DNA from: Methanomassiliicoccaceae archaeon UBA71
GTDB lineage: Archaea; Thermoplasmatota; Thermoplasmata; Methanomassiliicoccales; Methanomethylophilaceae
NCBI GenBank assembly: GCA_002504405.1
Contig: DARO01000013.1
Coordinates: forward strand, 54,170 to 118,169
Direction: 5' to 3'
Length of the DNA stretch: 64,000 nt
Position 1 is the stretch's first letter. Each line of letters starts with the position of its first letter. The notes beneath the pieces are model-generated. The model searched no databases and was not told the origin of the DNA. It worked only from the letters and a program-made list of their open reading frames with translations. A program made the translations under genes and the position numbers. Of the stretch, positions 8,139 through 17,380 are shown piece after piece.

Positions 8139-8483
8139 TCACTTGAGCCCGGCCTCGTCCTCGGATTCCACGAACTTGATGACGCTGTCCCTCTTGAGGC
8201 CTAGGTCTCCGGCGACCTCCAGAGCCTTCACGATGCCGGCAGGGACCGGGCATGCGGTGTGCGGGATGGCCTCGTTCGCCAGCTTGTAGACCTCTGATTT
8301 GTGGAACTCCGCCTCGACCTCGGCGTACGGGCTCATAGGCTCCAGCTTCCAGGACATCTTCAGGATGTTGGGGCAGTCGCTCTTGATCTCTATGTCTATG
8401 AGGCCCATGTCGTTCTCTTTCGCGATAATGAGCGTCTTCATCTTGCAGACGCCCGCGTCGACGCATACCATGCAGTTAGTCAT
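8139..8483 (-). CDS. Small conserved methanogen-type protein with a cysteine-rich start
   Basis: A 114-residue protein starting MTNCMVCVDAGVCK, a CxxCx5C cluster that could bind metal or be redox active, followed by an alpha/beta domain with further cysteines (SDCPNI, TACPVP). I do not recognise a characterised family. The ATG at 8483 is chosen over a GTG at 8492 because GGAGTGA sits 6 nt before it. It overlaps the end of the upstream regulator gene by 8 nt, so the two are co-transcribed and probably functionally linked. Resemblance to DUF-type proteins of methanogens is from memory and weak. Confidence 0.7.
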   Translation of the reverse strand: MTNCMVCVDAGVCKMKTLIIAKENDMGLIDIEIKSDCPNILKMSWKLEPMSPYAEVEAEFHKSEVYKLANEAIPHTACPVPAGIVKALEVAGDLGLKRDSVIKFVESEDEAGLK

Positions 8484-9435
8484 TGTCGTCACTCCTGAGC
8501 CTTATCAGGTTGTTGATTCCGGCCATGCTCCTGATGTCCACGACGCCTATCGCGGCGATAACGCGGTTGTCGAGCTCGATCGGGGTCACGATGACCCTGA
8601 TCCCTTTGTAGGGGCCGGCTGTGGCTATCTTCCTGATTGTGGTACCCGCATTAATAACCTCTTCGAGAACCGGGCCGCTGTAAGCATTGTCGATGATCGC
8701 TCCGTTCTCGATCCTGATGCCCAGGTTGTCCCTCGACTGGGCGCATACCGGGAGCCCGCCCACGAGGTCGTGGATGGCGAATGCCATGGAGATCAGCTCG
8801 TTCCCGGTGGTCCTGGAAGCGAGGCCCTTCTCCTCCTCCTTGTTGAACTGCAGCCCGCCCATGATTGTCAGGCCCGCGATGACGGCACCCACCTCGGCGG
8901 ACTCCTTCGTGGGCCCGGTTCCTATGATGACCACGTCGTCGTTCTTCAGGTTGAAGACGGACCCGATCTTAGACGCGATTTCCTGCTCCACCTCGTAGTC
9001 GGATCCCGGGAACATCAGCTTCCCGTTGGAGTAGATCAGCGTGGTGGCGCCGGTCGCGCCGGACTTGATGGCGGCGTCCCTCTCCTCGCATCCGTACTTG
9101 ACGTTCCTGGCCATCTTGGACACCCTGACGGCGCAGTCTCTGTCGCCTATAGTCAGGTCGCTGATGCTCACGTCGGCTATGTCCATGTGGACGGACCTCT
9201 TGAATGCCGCTCCCCTCTCCGTCAGGAATATCCCGCTCTTCCCGATGGTTATCATGCCCTGCTCCTGCATGAGGGCGAGGATCGTCCTTGTGCTCCCCTC
9301 CCCTATGTTGAGCAGGGCAGCCAGCTTCTTCCTGCCAACCGGATTGGTTTCGTCTAGGCAGTTGAACGCCTTCCAGATGTGGTAGTCGTTGAACTTGGGT
9401 ACCGGGCCGCCCAGTTTGGATTGACGGGTGAGCAT
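8476..9435 (-). CDS. Predicted transcriptional regulator with winged helix, DUF4443/DUF2111-like
   Basis: About 319 residues. Residues 10-80 form a winged helix-turn-helix (KKLAALLNIGEGSTRTILALMQ, then a wing GMITIGKSGIFLTERG), a middle domain resembles DUF4443, and the C-terminus (IRVIVTPIELDNRVIAAIGVVDI) resembles DUF2111, a methanogen-restricted ligand-type domain. It is divergent from the component A2/methanogenesis-marker operon and is a candidate regulator of it. An in-frame ATG also exists at 9453, but the TATA element at 9459-9469 and the inverted repeat at 9437-9457 would then overlap the coding start; a leaderless start at 9435 fits better. Domain names are recalled; the HTH is visible. 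Confidence 0.75.
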   Translation of the reverse strand: MLTRQSKLGGPVPKFNDYHIWKAFNCLDETNPVGRKKLAALLNIGEGSTRTILALMQEQGMITIGKSGIFLTERGAAFKRSVHMDIADVSISDLTIGDRDCAVRVSKMARNVKYGCEERDAAIKSGATGATTLIYSNGKLMFPGSDYEVEQEIASKIGSVFNLKNDDVVIIGTGPTKESAEVGAVIAGLTIMGGLQFNKEEEKGLASRTTGNELISMAFAIHDLVGGLPVCAQSRDNLGIRIENGAIIDNAYSGPVLEEVINAGTTIRKIATAGPYKGIRVIVTPIELDNRVIAAIGVVDIRSMAGINNLIRLRSDDND

Positions 9436-9436
9436 A

Positions 9437-9457
9437 TTGGATGTATCATTCATCCAA
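9437..9457. promoter_or_regulatory. Inverted-repeat operator at the start of the regulator gene
   Basis: TTGGATG-N7-CATCCAA is a perfect 7-bp inverted repeat. It lies between the minus-strand TATA element (9459-9469, TATATTTATAT) and the preferred start codon at 9435, i.e. over the expected transcription start. The position suggests repression, perhaps autoregulation by the winged-helix protein. Confidence 0.5.
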
Positions 9458-9510
9458 CATATAAATATACTCTGGCACCGGGCGTTTCCAAGTACCCGTG
9501 AATCCTTTTC

Positions 9511-9562
9511 ACGTCGTTAACGGAACTAACGTCGGAACTCTTTTCCCGATACTTTAAATTAA
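9511..9562 (+). promoter_or_regulatory. Promoter and direct repeats upstream of the marker operon
   Basis: TTTAAATTAA at 9553-9562 is a TATA box about 25 nt before the atwA ATG, implying a nearly leaderless mRNA. Upstream lie two copies of ACGTCG (9511 and 9529), two copies of CGGAACT (9521 and 9533) and the palindrome CGTTAACG (9515-9522): a likely binding site for an activator or repressor. Confidence 0.45.
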
Positions 9563-9581
9563 GGAAACTAATCAAAGGGAC

Positions 9582-11189
9582 ATGGCTCAAGAGTCGATTG
9601 ATCTTCTTGTCATCGAGAACGTCTCCAAGTCCTTCGACGGACGCTGCGTGCTCAACAACGTCAGCGCAAAGCTCACCACCGGAAAGATTCTCGGCCTCAT
9701 CGGGAAGAGCGCCGCAGGAAAGAGCGTGCTCATACACATGCTGAGGGGAAGCGAGGAGTACGCCCCCGACGAGGGCCGCGTCATCTACAACGTCAACCGC
9801 TGCTGCAAGTGCGGCGATCTGGACCTCCCGATCCCCGGGAAGAAGTGCGGGAAATGCGGAGGGGACACAGAGACCCTCGCAGTGGACTTCTGGTCGCTGA
9901 AGCCCGAAGACCCCCTCAGGCAGGCGGTGAAGGGACATGTCGCGATCATGCTTCAGAGGACGTTCGCCCTGTTCGGAGACATGACGGTCGTCGAGAACGT
10001 CATGGAGGCCATCCCCTCGGACATCCAGGGAGACGCCAGGGTGGAGAAGGCCATCGAGATGCTCGAGCTCGTGAACATGACTCACAGGACCACGCACATC
10101 GCAAGGGACCTGTCGGGAGGGGAGAAGCAGAGGACCGTCATGGCCAGACAGCTCGCCAAGGAGCCGCTGTTCTTCCTTGCGGACGAGCCGACCGGGACGC
10201 TCGATCCCACCACGGCCGAGACCGTTCACAAGGGACTGATCGACTACGTCAGGAGCCACAACATCTGCATGGTTTTCGCATCCCACTGGCCCGAGGCCAT
10301 CGAGAGGATGGCGGACCAGGCAATCCTTCTGGATGCGGGCAACGTCGCTATGCAGGGCGATCCGGCCAAGGTCTCGTCCGAGTTCATGAAGGACTACCAC
10401 TTCGAGAAGTCGGAGTCGGGGGAGCTCGGCGAGCCCCTGATCGTACTCGACAACGCAGAGAAGCACTACTTCTCCGTCGTCAGGGGTGTGGTCAAGGCCG
10501 TGGACGGCGTCAGTTTCGACATAAAGGAGAGGGAAGTGTTCGCGCTGGTAGGGTACTCCGGAGCGGGTAAGACCACCACCTCCAGGATGATCGCAGGTAT
10601 GACCCCCGCAACCGGAGGCAGCGTCAAGATCAAGATCGGCGACGACTGGATCGACATGTCCGAGCAGGGATTCGCCGGGAAGGGGAGGGCAACCCCCTAC
10701 ATCGGGTTCCTCCATCAGGAGTACACCCTGTATCCATTCGACACGGTGCTCCAGAACCTCTCGACCTGCATCGGGATGAAGATGCCCGCCGAGCTCGCCA
10801 AGGTCAAGGCCATCCAGGTTCTGACAAGCGTCGGGTTCGACAAGCAGAACATCGAGAAGATCCTCTACGCCTACCCCGACTCTCTGTCCGTCGGAGAATG
10901 CCAGAGGATTGCCTTCGCCCAGGTGCTCATCAAGGAGCCCCGCATAATCATACTGGACGAGCCCACAGGTACGATGGACCCGATTACCAAGACGATCATC
11001 GCGAAATCCGTCATACGCGCCAGGGAGACCCTGGGCGAGACGTTCATAGTGGTCAGCCACGACATGGACTTCGTGCTGAACTGCTGCGACCGCGCTGCGT
11101 TCATGAAGGGTGGCAAGCTGGTCACCATCGGGAAGCCCGAGCAGGTCCTAGAAGAGTTCGCCATGGAGCCGGTGCCTGAAGGTGAATGA
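9582..11189 (+). CDS. atwA: Methyl-coenzyme M reductase activation component A2 (ABC ATPase)
   Basis: A 535-residue soluble protein with two ABC ATPase domains and no membrane segments. Domain 1 has Walker A GKSAAGKS (41-48), signature LSGGEKQ (about 176) and Walker [10 protein letters not shown]; it also has a cysteine insert (Cys74, 75, 77, 89, 92) that looks like a zinc knuckle. Domain 2 has GYSGAGKT (about 324-331), a variant signature LSVGE (about 433) and IIILDEPTG. This layout is that of component A2, the ATP-binding protein needed for reductive activation of methyl-CoM reductase (Ni of F430 to Ni(I)). It heads the marker operon, and its stop overlaps the next start (ATGA). Confidence 0.93.
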   Translation: MAQESIDLLVIENVSKSFDGRCVLNNVSAKLTTGKILGLIGKSAAGKSVLIHMLRGSEEYAPDEGRVIYNVNRCCKCGDLDLPIPGKKCGKCGGDTETLAVDFWSLKPEDPLRQAVKGHVAIMLQRTFALFGDMTVVENVMEAIPSDIQGDARVEKAIEMLELVNMTHRTTHIARDLSGGEKQRTVMARQLAKEPLFFLADEPTGTLDPTTAETVHKGLIDYVRSHNICMVFASHWPEAIERMADQAILLDAGNVAMQGDPAKVSSEFMKDYHFEKSESGELGEPLIVLDNAEKHYFSVVRGVVKAVDGVSFDIKEREVFALVGYSGAGKTTTSRMIAGMTPATGGSVKIKIGDDWIDMSEQGFAGKGRATPYIGFLHQEYTLYPFDTVLQNLSTCIGMKMPAELAKVKAIQVLTSVGFDKQNIEKILYAYPDSLSVGECQRIAFAQVLIKEPRIIILDEPTGTMDPITKTIIAKSVIRARETLGETFIVVSHDMDFVLNCCDRAAFMKGGKLVTIGKPEQVLEEFAMEPVPEGE

Positions 11190-11809
11190 CCATGAAGCAG
11201 AAGATGGGAAGACATCTCAGCTTCGTGGAGTGCAGGGAGTCGATGGGCCTCGGAGTCGGAGGCGGTCTCGCGCAGAGGGCGACAATCTCCGAGTCCGGCA
11301 GGGACGTCGTCGCCATCGCGATGGGGCCAGGCCGCAGGCACATCACAAAACCCGTCTGCGAGATCACGTACGCCCTCAGGGAGGAGGGCATAGACACGAG
11401 CGTTCTCGTCGTGAACGCTGGGTCCGGGGTCCCTGCAGACGCACCCGACATGACCACCGGGTCCTGCTTCGGTCTGGACCCGATAGAGGCGGACAGGATC
11501 CAGCAGTACAAGGTCGCTCTGATCCACCTGGGCAACGTCCGCATGCACATCGTGTACAAGGCGAGGCTGATCCTCAGGAACGTGGACATACCCACCATCA
11601 TCGTCGCGCAGTGCCCCGTGGACTTCGAGGACTTCGCCGCGGTGGGATGCAAGACACGCGCCGTCATGCCCCCGGAGGACAAGATCCAGACCAAGGGGGA
11701 GATCGTCGAGATCGTCACCGGCGTGGTCAGGGGCGTCACGTGCACCCAGGATAAGCTGGACGAGATCGTATCCAAGGTGCAGTCCATGCTGCCGGAGGGG
11801 GGAAGATGA
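11186..11809 (+). CDS. mcrC: McrC-family protein (MCR activation complex subunit)
   Basis: A 207-residue protein with the McrC hallmark [23 protein letters not shown] followed by [12 protein letters not shown] and, later, [18 protein letters not shown]. McrC is known as part of the MCR activation complex with component A2. Here it is encoded directly after atwA with a 4-nt overlap, rather than in an mcrBDCGA operon. Residues 52-75 resemble a segment of marker 7 encoded later in the same operon, suggesting the two are paralogues. It may be annotated as McrC-like because the location is away from mcr. Confidence 0.85.
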   Translation: MTMKQKMGRHLSFVECRESMGLGVGGGLAQRATISESGRDVVAIAMGPGRRHITKPVCEITYALREEGIDTSVLVVNAGSGVPADAPDMTTGSCFGLDPIEADRIQQYKVALIHLGNVRMHIVYKARLILRNVDIPTIIVAQCPVDFEDFAAVGCKTRAVMPPEDKIQTKGEIVEIVTGVVRGVTCTQDKLDEIVSKVQSMLPEGGR

Positions 11810-13320
11810 AGGTAATCGTCAACGGAGCGGAGAAGACCCTCAGGGCAGGGTCCACGCTGAAGACTGCGCTGGCAGGGGAGCCCTACGTTCCGGGGTCCCT
11901 GGTGTCCGTCCACCTCTCCTCCGAAAAGGTCGTCAAGGAGACCAGCGACTTCGAGATAGTCACCGAGAAAGGGGTCATGGTGATGCACCTCAACGACTCG
12001 CCGGAGGCCGAGATCTGGAGGTCCGTCAGGGACAGGATGCCGGAGGTCAACGCCAGGTGGGTAACCCACGACATCGCCGCGTTCGGCTCCTTCCCCACCG
12101 AGATCGAGGTGGACAGGGGAACATACAGATACAGGACCTACGACTGCTTCCTCGCGCTCGGCGGCTTCGACAACCACACGACGTACATGATGATCGCCAG
12201 GGACAACCACTCCGGATGCTACGGCGCCGGGCAGGGGGTCATCGGCAGGATCACGGTCGGAAGGCACATCCTGGACGCCCTCAGGGAGGGGGACAGGATC
12301 GTCAGCGTACGCCCGCTTATGTCGGAGACGAGCACCGAGAACGTGAAGGTCACGGACGACCTGTCGTTCAAGCTGGAGGAGGGCTTCAGGGTCGAGTCCT
12401 GCATGAGGGTCGACCTGGACAGGGAGTCCCCCGAGTCGGCTGAGCACCTCCTCATCCTATCCTCCGGTGGGACCATCGGGGTCACCGAGGCGACAGGCAG
12501 CTTCCTGGCGTGCTCGGAGGACATGGATGTGGACATCCCGGCCGAGGACTGCAGGGTCAGGGACGTGGGCAGCATCACCGTCAGGAACAACGGGGTCGGA
12601 ACCGGCAGGCTGTTCATCTACAAGGACAGGAGGCAGGTCTCCACATCCCACAACGCCGCCGGGCAGGTAACCATGGGAGGGGCGATACTCGCACATGCCG
12701 AGGCAGGCAGCAGCATCACAGTTGTCACCAACCCCCCGAGGGCACTCGCAGTCGGGCTCACGCAGTCCGAGGGCGCAGGCTTCCTGGAAGCGGCCGGAAT
12801 CAAGCAGGTCCGTACCGGGGACACGTCGGACGATGCCATAATCGCGGAGCAGACGCCCTGGCACACGATAGCGGCCCTGAAGGCCGGCGAGGTGGAGACC
12901 TTCGGCGTTCCCAGGGACAGGGTTTTCAGGGTCGAGATAAACGACAAAGACCCGATAAGCGCCCACTACTTCAGGAAGGTCACGGGGCTCAGCCACAAGT
13001 CCGTGGGGTCCCTGAAGGTCCAGTTCACATTCGAGGGCCTTCCGATGGTCACTTTCTACGGCGACGAGGTCAGGGGGAAGAACCTCTACCCCCAGGACCC
13101 GTTCAAGAAGGTCAAGAAGGGGGACATCGGCCTGACCAACCAGGCTAGGCCCCATCACGGTCTGATCGGCATCAGGCTGCAGGACAGCAAGGAGTACGGC
13201 CCCACCGGAGAGGAGCCGTACGGGACCAACATAGTAGGAAAGTTCGTCGACGACCTCGATAGGCTCATGAAGGACCTGAAGGACGACGACGTCGTGTACA
13301 TCACGGAGGGAAAGATATGA
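11806..13320 (+). CDS. mmp3: Methanogenesis marker protein 3
   Basis: A 504-residue protein whose N-terminus ([18 protein letters not shown]) is a ubiquitin/ThiS-like beta-grasp start and whose body contains two peptidyl-prolyl isomerase-like segments: [28 protein letters not shown] and later [14 protein letters not shown]. Marker 3 is one of the proteins found nearly only in methanogens and associates with MCR activation. It overlaps the upstream McrC-like gene by 4 nt and the next gene by 4 nt, showing tight coupling. Length is as expected. Confidence 0.9.
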   Translation: MKVIVNGAEKTLRAGSTLKTALAGEPYVPGSLVSVHLSSEKVVKETSDFEIVTEKGVMVMHLNDSPEAEIWRSVRDRMPEVNARWVTHDIAAFGSFPTEIEVDRGTYRYRTYDCFLALGGFDNHTTYMMIARDNHSGCYGAGQGVIGRITVGRHILDALREGDRIVSVRPLMSETSTENVKVTDDLSFKLEEGFRVESCMRVDLDRESPESAEHLLILSSGGTIGVTEATGSFLACSEDMDVDIPAEDCRVRDVGSITVRNNGVGTGRLFIYKDRRQVSTSHNAAGQVTMGGAILAHAEAGSSITVVTNPPRALAVGLTQSEGAGFLEAAGIKQVRTGDTSDDAIIAEQTPWHTIAALKAGEVETFGVPRDRVFRVEINDKDPISAHYFRKVTGLSHKSVGSLKVQFTFEGLPMVTFYGDEVRGKNLYPQDPFKKVKKGDIGLTNQARPHHGLIGIRLQDSKEYGPTGEEPYGTNIVGKFVDDLDRLMKDLKDDDVVYITEGKI

Positions 13321-13736
13321 GCGAGATGAGGGAGACCAGGCTCTTCATGATATCCCCCAGGTCGATGCTGACCCCCGACCAGCTGTCGCGCATGGTGCAT
13401 TCCTTCGGGGAGTCGGCCATCGTGAAGGAGACGTGCTACGGCTGCCTCGTGGAGGCTCCCGCCGCAGTCGTCAGGCAGATACTCGCCAAGGTCAGGGAGA
13501 CCTATCCCAACGAGGTATTCTCCAAGGTCAGGGCGTACCCATGCAGCGATCCGCGCAGGTGCAGGGCTCAGCACGGCACCAGGCCGGGATACGCGCAGCT
13601 GGAGGAGGAGTGGGAGCTCCTCTCGAGGATCCAGTACGGTCTCGAGAACATCAGGGACGGGGACGAGTTCCCCGAGCCCGAGGACAGGAAACGCATTCCA
13701 GTAAACGATTTCAAGAAGATTTGCGAGGTGCACTGA
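13317..13736 (+). CDS. mmp6: Methanogenesis marker protein 6
   Basis: A 139-residue protein with the family's cysteine features KETCYGCLVEAP and YPCSDPRRCRAQHGTRPGYAQLE, ending EDRKRIPVNDF. These match marker 6. Several cysteines suggest a metal or Fe-S site, consistent with reports of the activation complex holding unusual Fe-S cofactors; that role is inferred here. The start ATG overlaps the marker 3 stop by 4 nt. Confidence 0.9.
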   Translation: MSEMRETRLFMISPRSMLTPDQLSRMVHSFGESAIVKETCYGCLVEAPAAVVRQILAKVRETYPNEVFSKVRAYPCSDPRRCRAQHGTRPGYAQLEEEWELLSRIQYGLENIRDGDEFPEPEDRKRIPVNDFKKICEVH

Positions 13737-14170
13737 TGAAGGTCTTCATAGATCCACCGAACAGCCTTGTGCTGTTCGACCTGGTGGAGAGGTTCGGGCA
13801 CGAGCCCCTCAGCGCCATGGCAGCGATCCAGGAAAGGGTCGACAACCTGGAGGTGGACATGCCTCCGATGAACGTCACGCTTGACGATGTCGTCAAGGGC
13901 CTGAAATACGCAGGTGTGGAGGTACCCTCCGGCATCAGGGGGAGGCTGGCCGTATGGGGTCCCCTCATAGACCAGGCCGAGGCAGCGATCATTATGGACG
14001 ACTGCCCCTACAGCTTCGGCTGCGTGGGATGCGAGAGGTCCAACATCATGGTGCAGTACCTCATCAAGAGGCGCGGCATCCCCACCCTGCACGTCAGGTA
14101 CCCGGAGGATGACCAGCAGGCGGTGGAGTTCGTCTCCCGCACAAAGCAGTTCCTGGAGGGATTGGAGTGA
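13736..14170 (+). CDS. mmp5: Methanogenesis marker protein 5
   Basis: A 144-residue protein opening [26 protein letters not shown], with a conserved cysteine pair region [15 protein letters not shown] near residue 85-99. It matches marker 5 in length and in position between markers 6 and 15. The start overlaps the previous stop by one base (TGATG) and its stop overlaps the GTG start of the next gene. Confidence 0.9.
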   Translation: MKVFIDPPNSLVLFDLVERFGHEPLSAMAAIQERVDNLEVDMPPMNVTLDDVVKGLKYAGVEVPSGIRGRLAVWGPLIDQAEAAIIMDDCPYSFGCVGCERSNIMVQYLIKRRGIPTLHVRYPEDDQQAVEFVSRTKQFLEGLE

Positions 14171-15390
14171 CCATCAAGATAGCGCAGCTTTCATGCGGAA
14201 CCGAGTACAGCAGCGTCCAGTACGAGATAGAGAAGGCGGCGAGGTCCGTGGGCGCCAAGATCGTCTACCCCGACGTGTCCGCGGCGGACATCGACGATGC
14301 GGCGAAGAGGTTCGGGTTCAACCCCCGGTCCCCGCAGCTCAAGCTGATGATCGCCAGGGCAGCCCAGCTGGCCGACGAGAAGTACGATGCGGATGCGGTT
14401 TTCATCGCCACATGCTTCAGGTGCGCCGAGGCCGCCCTGATCAGGAACGAGCTCAGGAGGTTCATACAGGAGAACACCAGGCTCCCCGTGGTCACATACT
14501 CGTTCACAGAGAGGCTCAAGGCGTCCCAGCTGCTCACAAGGATGGAGGCCCTGGTGACGATCGTCACCAGGAAGGAGCTCCTCGCAAGGGAGAGGCAGTC
14601 TGGCCTCACCGCCGGCCTCGACTCCGGATCGTCCACCACAAAGGCCGTCATCATGGAGAACAACAAGATCATAGGCAAGGACTGGACCCCGTCCGGGGAC
14701 GTCGTGGCGTCCGCAACCCAGGTCCTCGAGAACGCCATGAAGATGGCGGGCGTGGAGCTGAAGGACATCGAGGCCATCGGGACCACCGGATACGGCAGGT
14801 TCACCCTGGGCGACCACTTCAACGCCAAGCTGGTCCAGGAGGAGCTGACAGTCAACTCCAAGGGGGCCGTATGGCTGGCCGACCGCCAGAAGGGGGAGGC
14901 GACAATCCTGGACATCGGCGGGATGGACAACAAGGCCATCACCGTGAGGGACGGGGTCCCCGACAACTTCACCATGGGCGGAATATGCGCCGGTGCGTCT
15001 GGAAGGTTCCTCGAGATGACCTCCAGGAGGCTCAAGATCGACGTCACCGAGCTTGGCGCCCTCGCCATCAAGGGCGACTGGAGGAACGCCAAGATGAACT
15101 CGTACTGCTCGGTGTTCGGAATCCAGGACCTGGTCACCACCCTCGGTGAGGGGAAGAGCTTCGAGGACGTGGCGGCAGCCGCATGCCATTCGGTGGCGGA
15201 GCAGGTCTACGAGCAGCAGCTCCAGGAGATCGATGTCAGGCGCCCCATCATCGAGGTCGGGGGGACGTCCCTGATCTCCGGACTCGTGAAGCAGGTGGGC
15301 GAGGTCCTCGGCGAGGAGCCGATCGTCCCGCCGGACTCCCAGTACATCGGGGCCGTCGGAGGCGCCCTGCTGAGCTCCGGGTTCCTGTGA
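14167..15390 (+). CDS. mmp15: Methanogenesis marker protein 15 (BadF/BcrAD-type ATPase)
   Basis: A 407-residue protein with an N-terminal domain carrying [11 protein letters not shown] and a C-terminal ASKHA ATPase of the BadF/BadG/BcrA/BcrD activator type: [14 protein letters not shown] (phosphate 1), [12 protein letters not shown] (phosphate 2) and a C-terminal VEVGGTSL. The segment [14 protein letters not shown] corresponds to the Fe-S cluster-binding region of activators of 2-hydroxyacyl dehydratases. By analogy it may couple ATP hydrolysis to low-potential electron delivery for MCR. The start is GTG, overlapping the marker 5 stop (GTGA). Confidence 0.92.
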   Translation: MTIKIAQLSCGTEYSSVQYEIEKAARSVGAKIVYPDVSAADIDDAAKRFGFNPRSPQLKLMIARAAQLADEKYDADAVFIATCFRCAEAALIRNELRRFIQENTRLPVVTYSFTERLKASQLLTRMEALVTIVTRKELLARERQSGLTAGLDSGSSTTKAVIMENNKIIGKDWTPSGDVVASATQVLENAMKMAGVELKDIEAIGTTGYGRFTLGDHFNAKLVQEELTVNSKGAVWLADRQKGEATILDIGGMDNKAITVRDGVPDNFTMGGICAGASGRFLEMTSRRLKIDVTELGALAIKGDWRNAKMNSYCSVFGIQDLVTTLGEGKSFEDVAAAACHSVAEQVYEQQLQEIDVRRPIIEVGGTSLISGLVKQVGEVLGEEPIVPPDSQYIGAVGGALLSSGFL

Positions 15391-15399
15391 GGCGGTCCG

Positions 15400-15966
15400 A
15401 TGGACATACAGGTCATAGGGAAGGATGAGTACGGCTCGGAAGTCTACTCCAAGCTATTCGACGAGATAATGAGCGACCTGAACAAGGCCGTCATGATAGA
15501 CAAGGTCCTGCTGTGCCTCGATCCCGAGAGGCCCCTGTTCATATTCTCGGTTGTCCTGAGGGCGGCCCCCGCCCCCAAGACTGTAGGGGATGTGTCCACC
15601 GTCAGGACGGATGTCGGCGGCGTACACTTGACCATCACGCAGGAGCGCTACGCCCCGGACATACTGAGGGTCCTCTGGGCCAGGTACGGGAGGGGTGCCG
15701 TCTACCAGCAGACGAGGTTCGACATCGACGTGAGGGGAGCCACGGAGTCCGAGCTTTCCGGCATGGTCATAGCCACCGGCGAGGAGGACATGCGCGAGAT
15801 CATCGGGGCCATCTGGAGGACCATGCCCGAGGGCATCAAGAACAGGAAGACCCTGATCTCCGGCAACGTCATCACGGTGGTCGCCACCGAGGAGATACTC
15901 CTCCAGGAGATGATCGACGAGGGCAAGAGGATCCACACGGAGATGGGAGGTTCCGCTGATGTTTGA
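15400..15966 (+). CDS. mmp17: Methanogenesis marker protein 17
   Basis: A 188-residue protein with the sequence FDEIMSDLNKAVMIDKVLLCLDPERP, a C-terminal GNVITVVATEEILLQEM, and the expected position between markers 15 and 7. Its exact role in MCR activation is unknown. It starts 10 nt after the marker 15 stop, and its stop overlaps the marker 7 start by 8 nt. Confidence 0.9.
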   Translation: MDIQVIGKDEYGSEVYSKLFDEIMSDLNKAVMIDKVLLCLDPERPLFIFSVVLRAAPAPKTVGDVSTVRTDVGGVHLTITQERYAPDILRVLWARYGRGAVYQQTRFDIDVRGATESELSGMVIATGEEDMREIIGAIWRTMPEGIKNRKTLISGNVITVVATEEILLQEMIDEGKRIHTEMGGSADV

Positions 15967-16882
15967 GGTCATGATGTACGACGGGGGCGTCTACCGTTCC
16001 GAAGAGCTCTACGAGCTCATCGAGGACGTGGGCGGCGTCGTTCTCCAGAAGAACAGGAGCGCCCAGATGCTCTCCGTCACCATGTCGGTGCCGGAGGAGG
16101 ACAGGGCGGCCATAGAGAAGGTATGCAACGACATCGGGGGCGTCGTCAAGGAGGTCCCGCTGGCGGGCACAGAGATCGCGGTGGTCGGCCCCACTCTGGG
16201 GAGGCACCACATGCCGCATCCGATCTGCGATATAGCGGAGGAGCTCAGGAGGTACGGCGCCATAACCGTCGTCATGGGCATGGCAAGGGGGCGCGGCAAA
16301 GCCACGTCCCAGATATCCATGACCGAGAGGATGATCCTGGACGAGTACGACGGCGTCATCTTCATGATGGGGAACTTCAAGTCATGCGTCGAGAAGAAGT
16401 CGGAGCTCATGAAGGACATACACGTGCCCACGCTGCTGGTCTCCGGTCCGGTGCCCGAGGGCATTGAGGACACATGCGACGCGATAGTCACCGGTGTCGG
16501 CAGGAAGGCATCCAGGATGAGGACCCCGCCGGAAAGGGCGAAGCTCGACGAGATCGCAGACACCATGGTGGCGATCCTCAGGGACAAGAAGCGCAGCCTC
16601 GAGGAGGACCCGCTGTTCGTCCACCCTGCAGAGGTCAAGCAGATCCTGGAGGAGTACGAACCCATCAACATGTGCCTCAGGCCCGCCCCGATGGTTCTGC
16701 ACCTGGACGGGCTCAGGATCAAGATCCCCTACCACGAGCACAGGGAGTACCTGGAGAACGTCATGGTGTACGGCAGGAGGCTGGGCGAAGTCGCCGACAT
16801 ATCCCCGTCCAAGATCGACGACAGCAGCGTGATCGTCCGCATCAAGACCCGCTCGCAGGTGGAGGACGAGAGCAAGCAATGA
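15959..16882 (+). CDS. mmp7: Methanogenesis marker protein 7
   Basis: A 307-residue protein. The central segment VVGPTLGRHHMPHPICDIAEELRRYG resembles the [14 protein letters not shown] stretch of the McrC-like protein four genes upstream, consistent with shared ancestry. The C-terminus has a conserved CLRPAPMVLHLDGLRIKIPYHEHREYL region. Marker 7 is found with component A2 in activation complexes. It is the last marker gene, with its stop overlapping the start of the next ORF (ATGA). Confidence 0.9.
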   Translation: MFEVMMYDGGVYRSEELYELIEDVGGVVLQKNRSAQMLSVTMSVPEEDRAAIEKVCNDIGGVVKEVPLAGTEIAVVGPTLGRHHMPHPICDIAEELRRYGAITVVMGMARGRGKATSQISMTERMILDEYDGVIFMMGNFKSCVEKKSELMKDIHVPTLLVSGPVPEGIEDTCDAIVTGVGRKASRMRTPPERAKLDEIADTMVAILRDKKRSLEEDPLFVHPAEVKQILEEYEPINMCLRPAPMVLHLDGLRIKIPYHEHREYLENVMVYGRRLGEVADISPSKIDDSSVIVRIKTRSQVEDESKQ

Positions 16883-17316
16883 TCAGGAAGGGGACCTACG
16901 TCCTCGCAATCAACCTGGGCTCCGACACCGTACTGGACGTCGGGGCCCTGGGTACCTTAACCTTCCCCCGCGGGATGTACTGCTACGTCGGCAGCGCCAT
17001 GGGCGGGCTGGACCAGAGGATATCCAGGCACCTGTCCAAGGACAAGAGGGTACGCTGGCACATAGACCGTCTCACGATGGCCGCCGAATCCGCGGAGGCT
17101 TACGAGTCTTATCCCGACTTCATACCCGAGTGCACTCTCGCAGCCATGGCGGCGGCATGCGGGATGGTTCCGTTCGCGGACGGTTTCGGCTGCTCGGACT
17201 GCCGTTGCCGCACCCACTTGTTCTCATGCGACGAGAGATCCTTAGCCAGACTTGTTTCCGAAGGCGGATTAATCTCATACAGTCTCATTTCTTTTCCGAG
17301 CGGGAAACCCTTATAA
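16879..17316 (+). CDS. GIY-YIG-like DUF123 domain protein
   Basis: A 145-residue protein matching the archaeal DUF123 family: GTYVLAINLGSD near the start, LTFPRGMYCYVGSAMGGLDQRISRHL, KDKRVRWHIDRLT and CGMVPFADGFGCSDCRCRTHLF. The YVLAI...YCYVGSA...RISRH pattern is a degenerate GIY-YIG nuclease core. In other archaea the domain stands alone or is fused to endonuclease III, suggesting DNA repair. The start ATG overlaps the marker 7 stop, so it is co-transcribed with the marker operon, though this may only be positional. Confidence 0.85.
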   Translation: MIRKGTYVLAINLGSDTVLDVGALGTLTFPRGMYCYVGSAMGGLDQRISRHLSKDKRVRWHIDRLTMAAESAEAYESYPDFIPECTLAAMAAACGMVPFADGFGCSDCRCRTHLFSCDERSLARLVSEGGLISYSLISFPSGKPL

Positions 17317-17352
17317 CGCATCATTAGCTTCCCCTCCACTAGGTTAATCTAA

Positions 17353-17368
17353 CACTGTCCGAACAGTG
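17353..17368 (+). promoter_or_regulatory. Hairpin abutting the ribosome binding site of the GlcD-like gene
   Basis: CACTGT-CCGA-ACAGTG is a perfect 6-bp inverted repeat whose 3' arm merges with the Shine-Dalgarno sequence GGAGGT (17368-17374) upstream of the ATG at 17381. It could bind a regulator or fold in the mRNA leader. Confidence 0.45.
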
Positions 17369-17380
17369 GAGGTCAGACTC

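Noticed and set aside
9450..11060. A 536-codon open frame antisense to atwA
   Set aside because: Shadow of a conserved two-domain ABC ATPase; no recognisable protein features.
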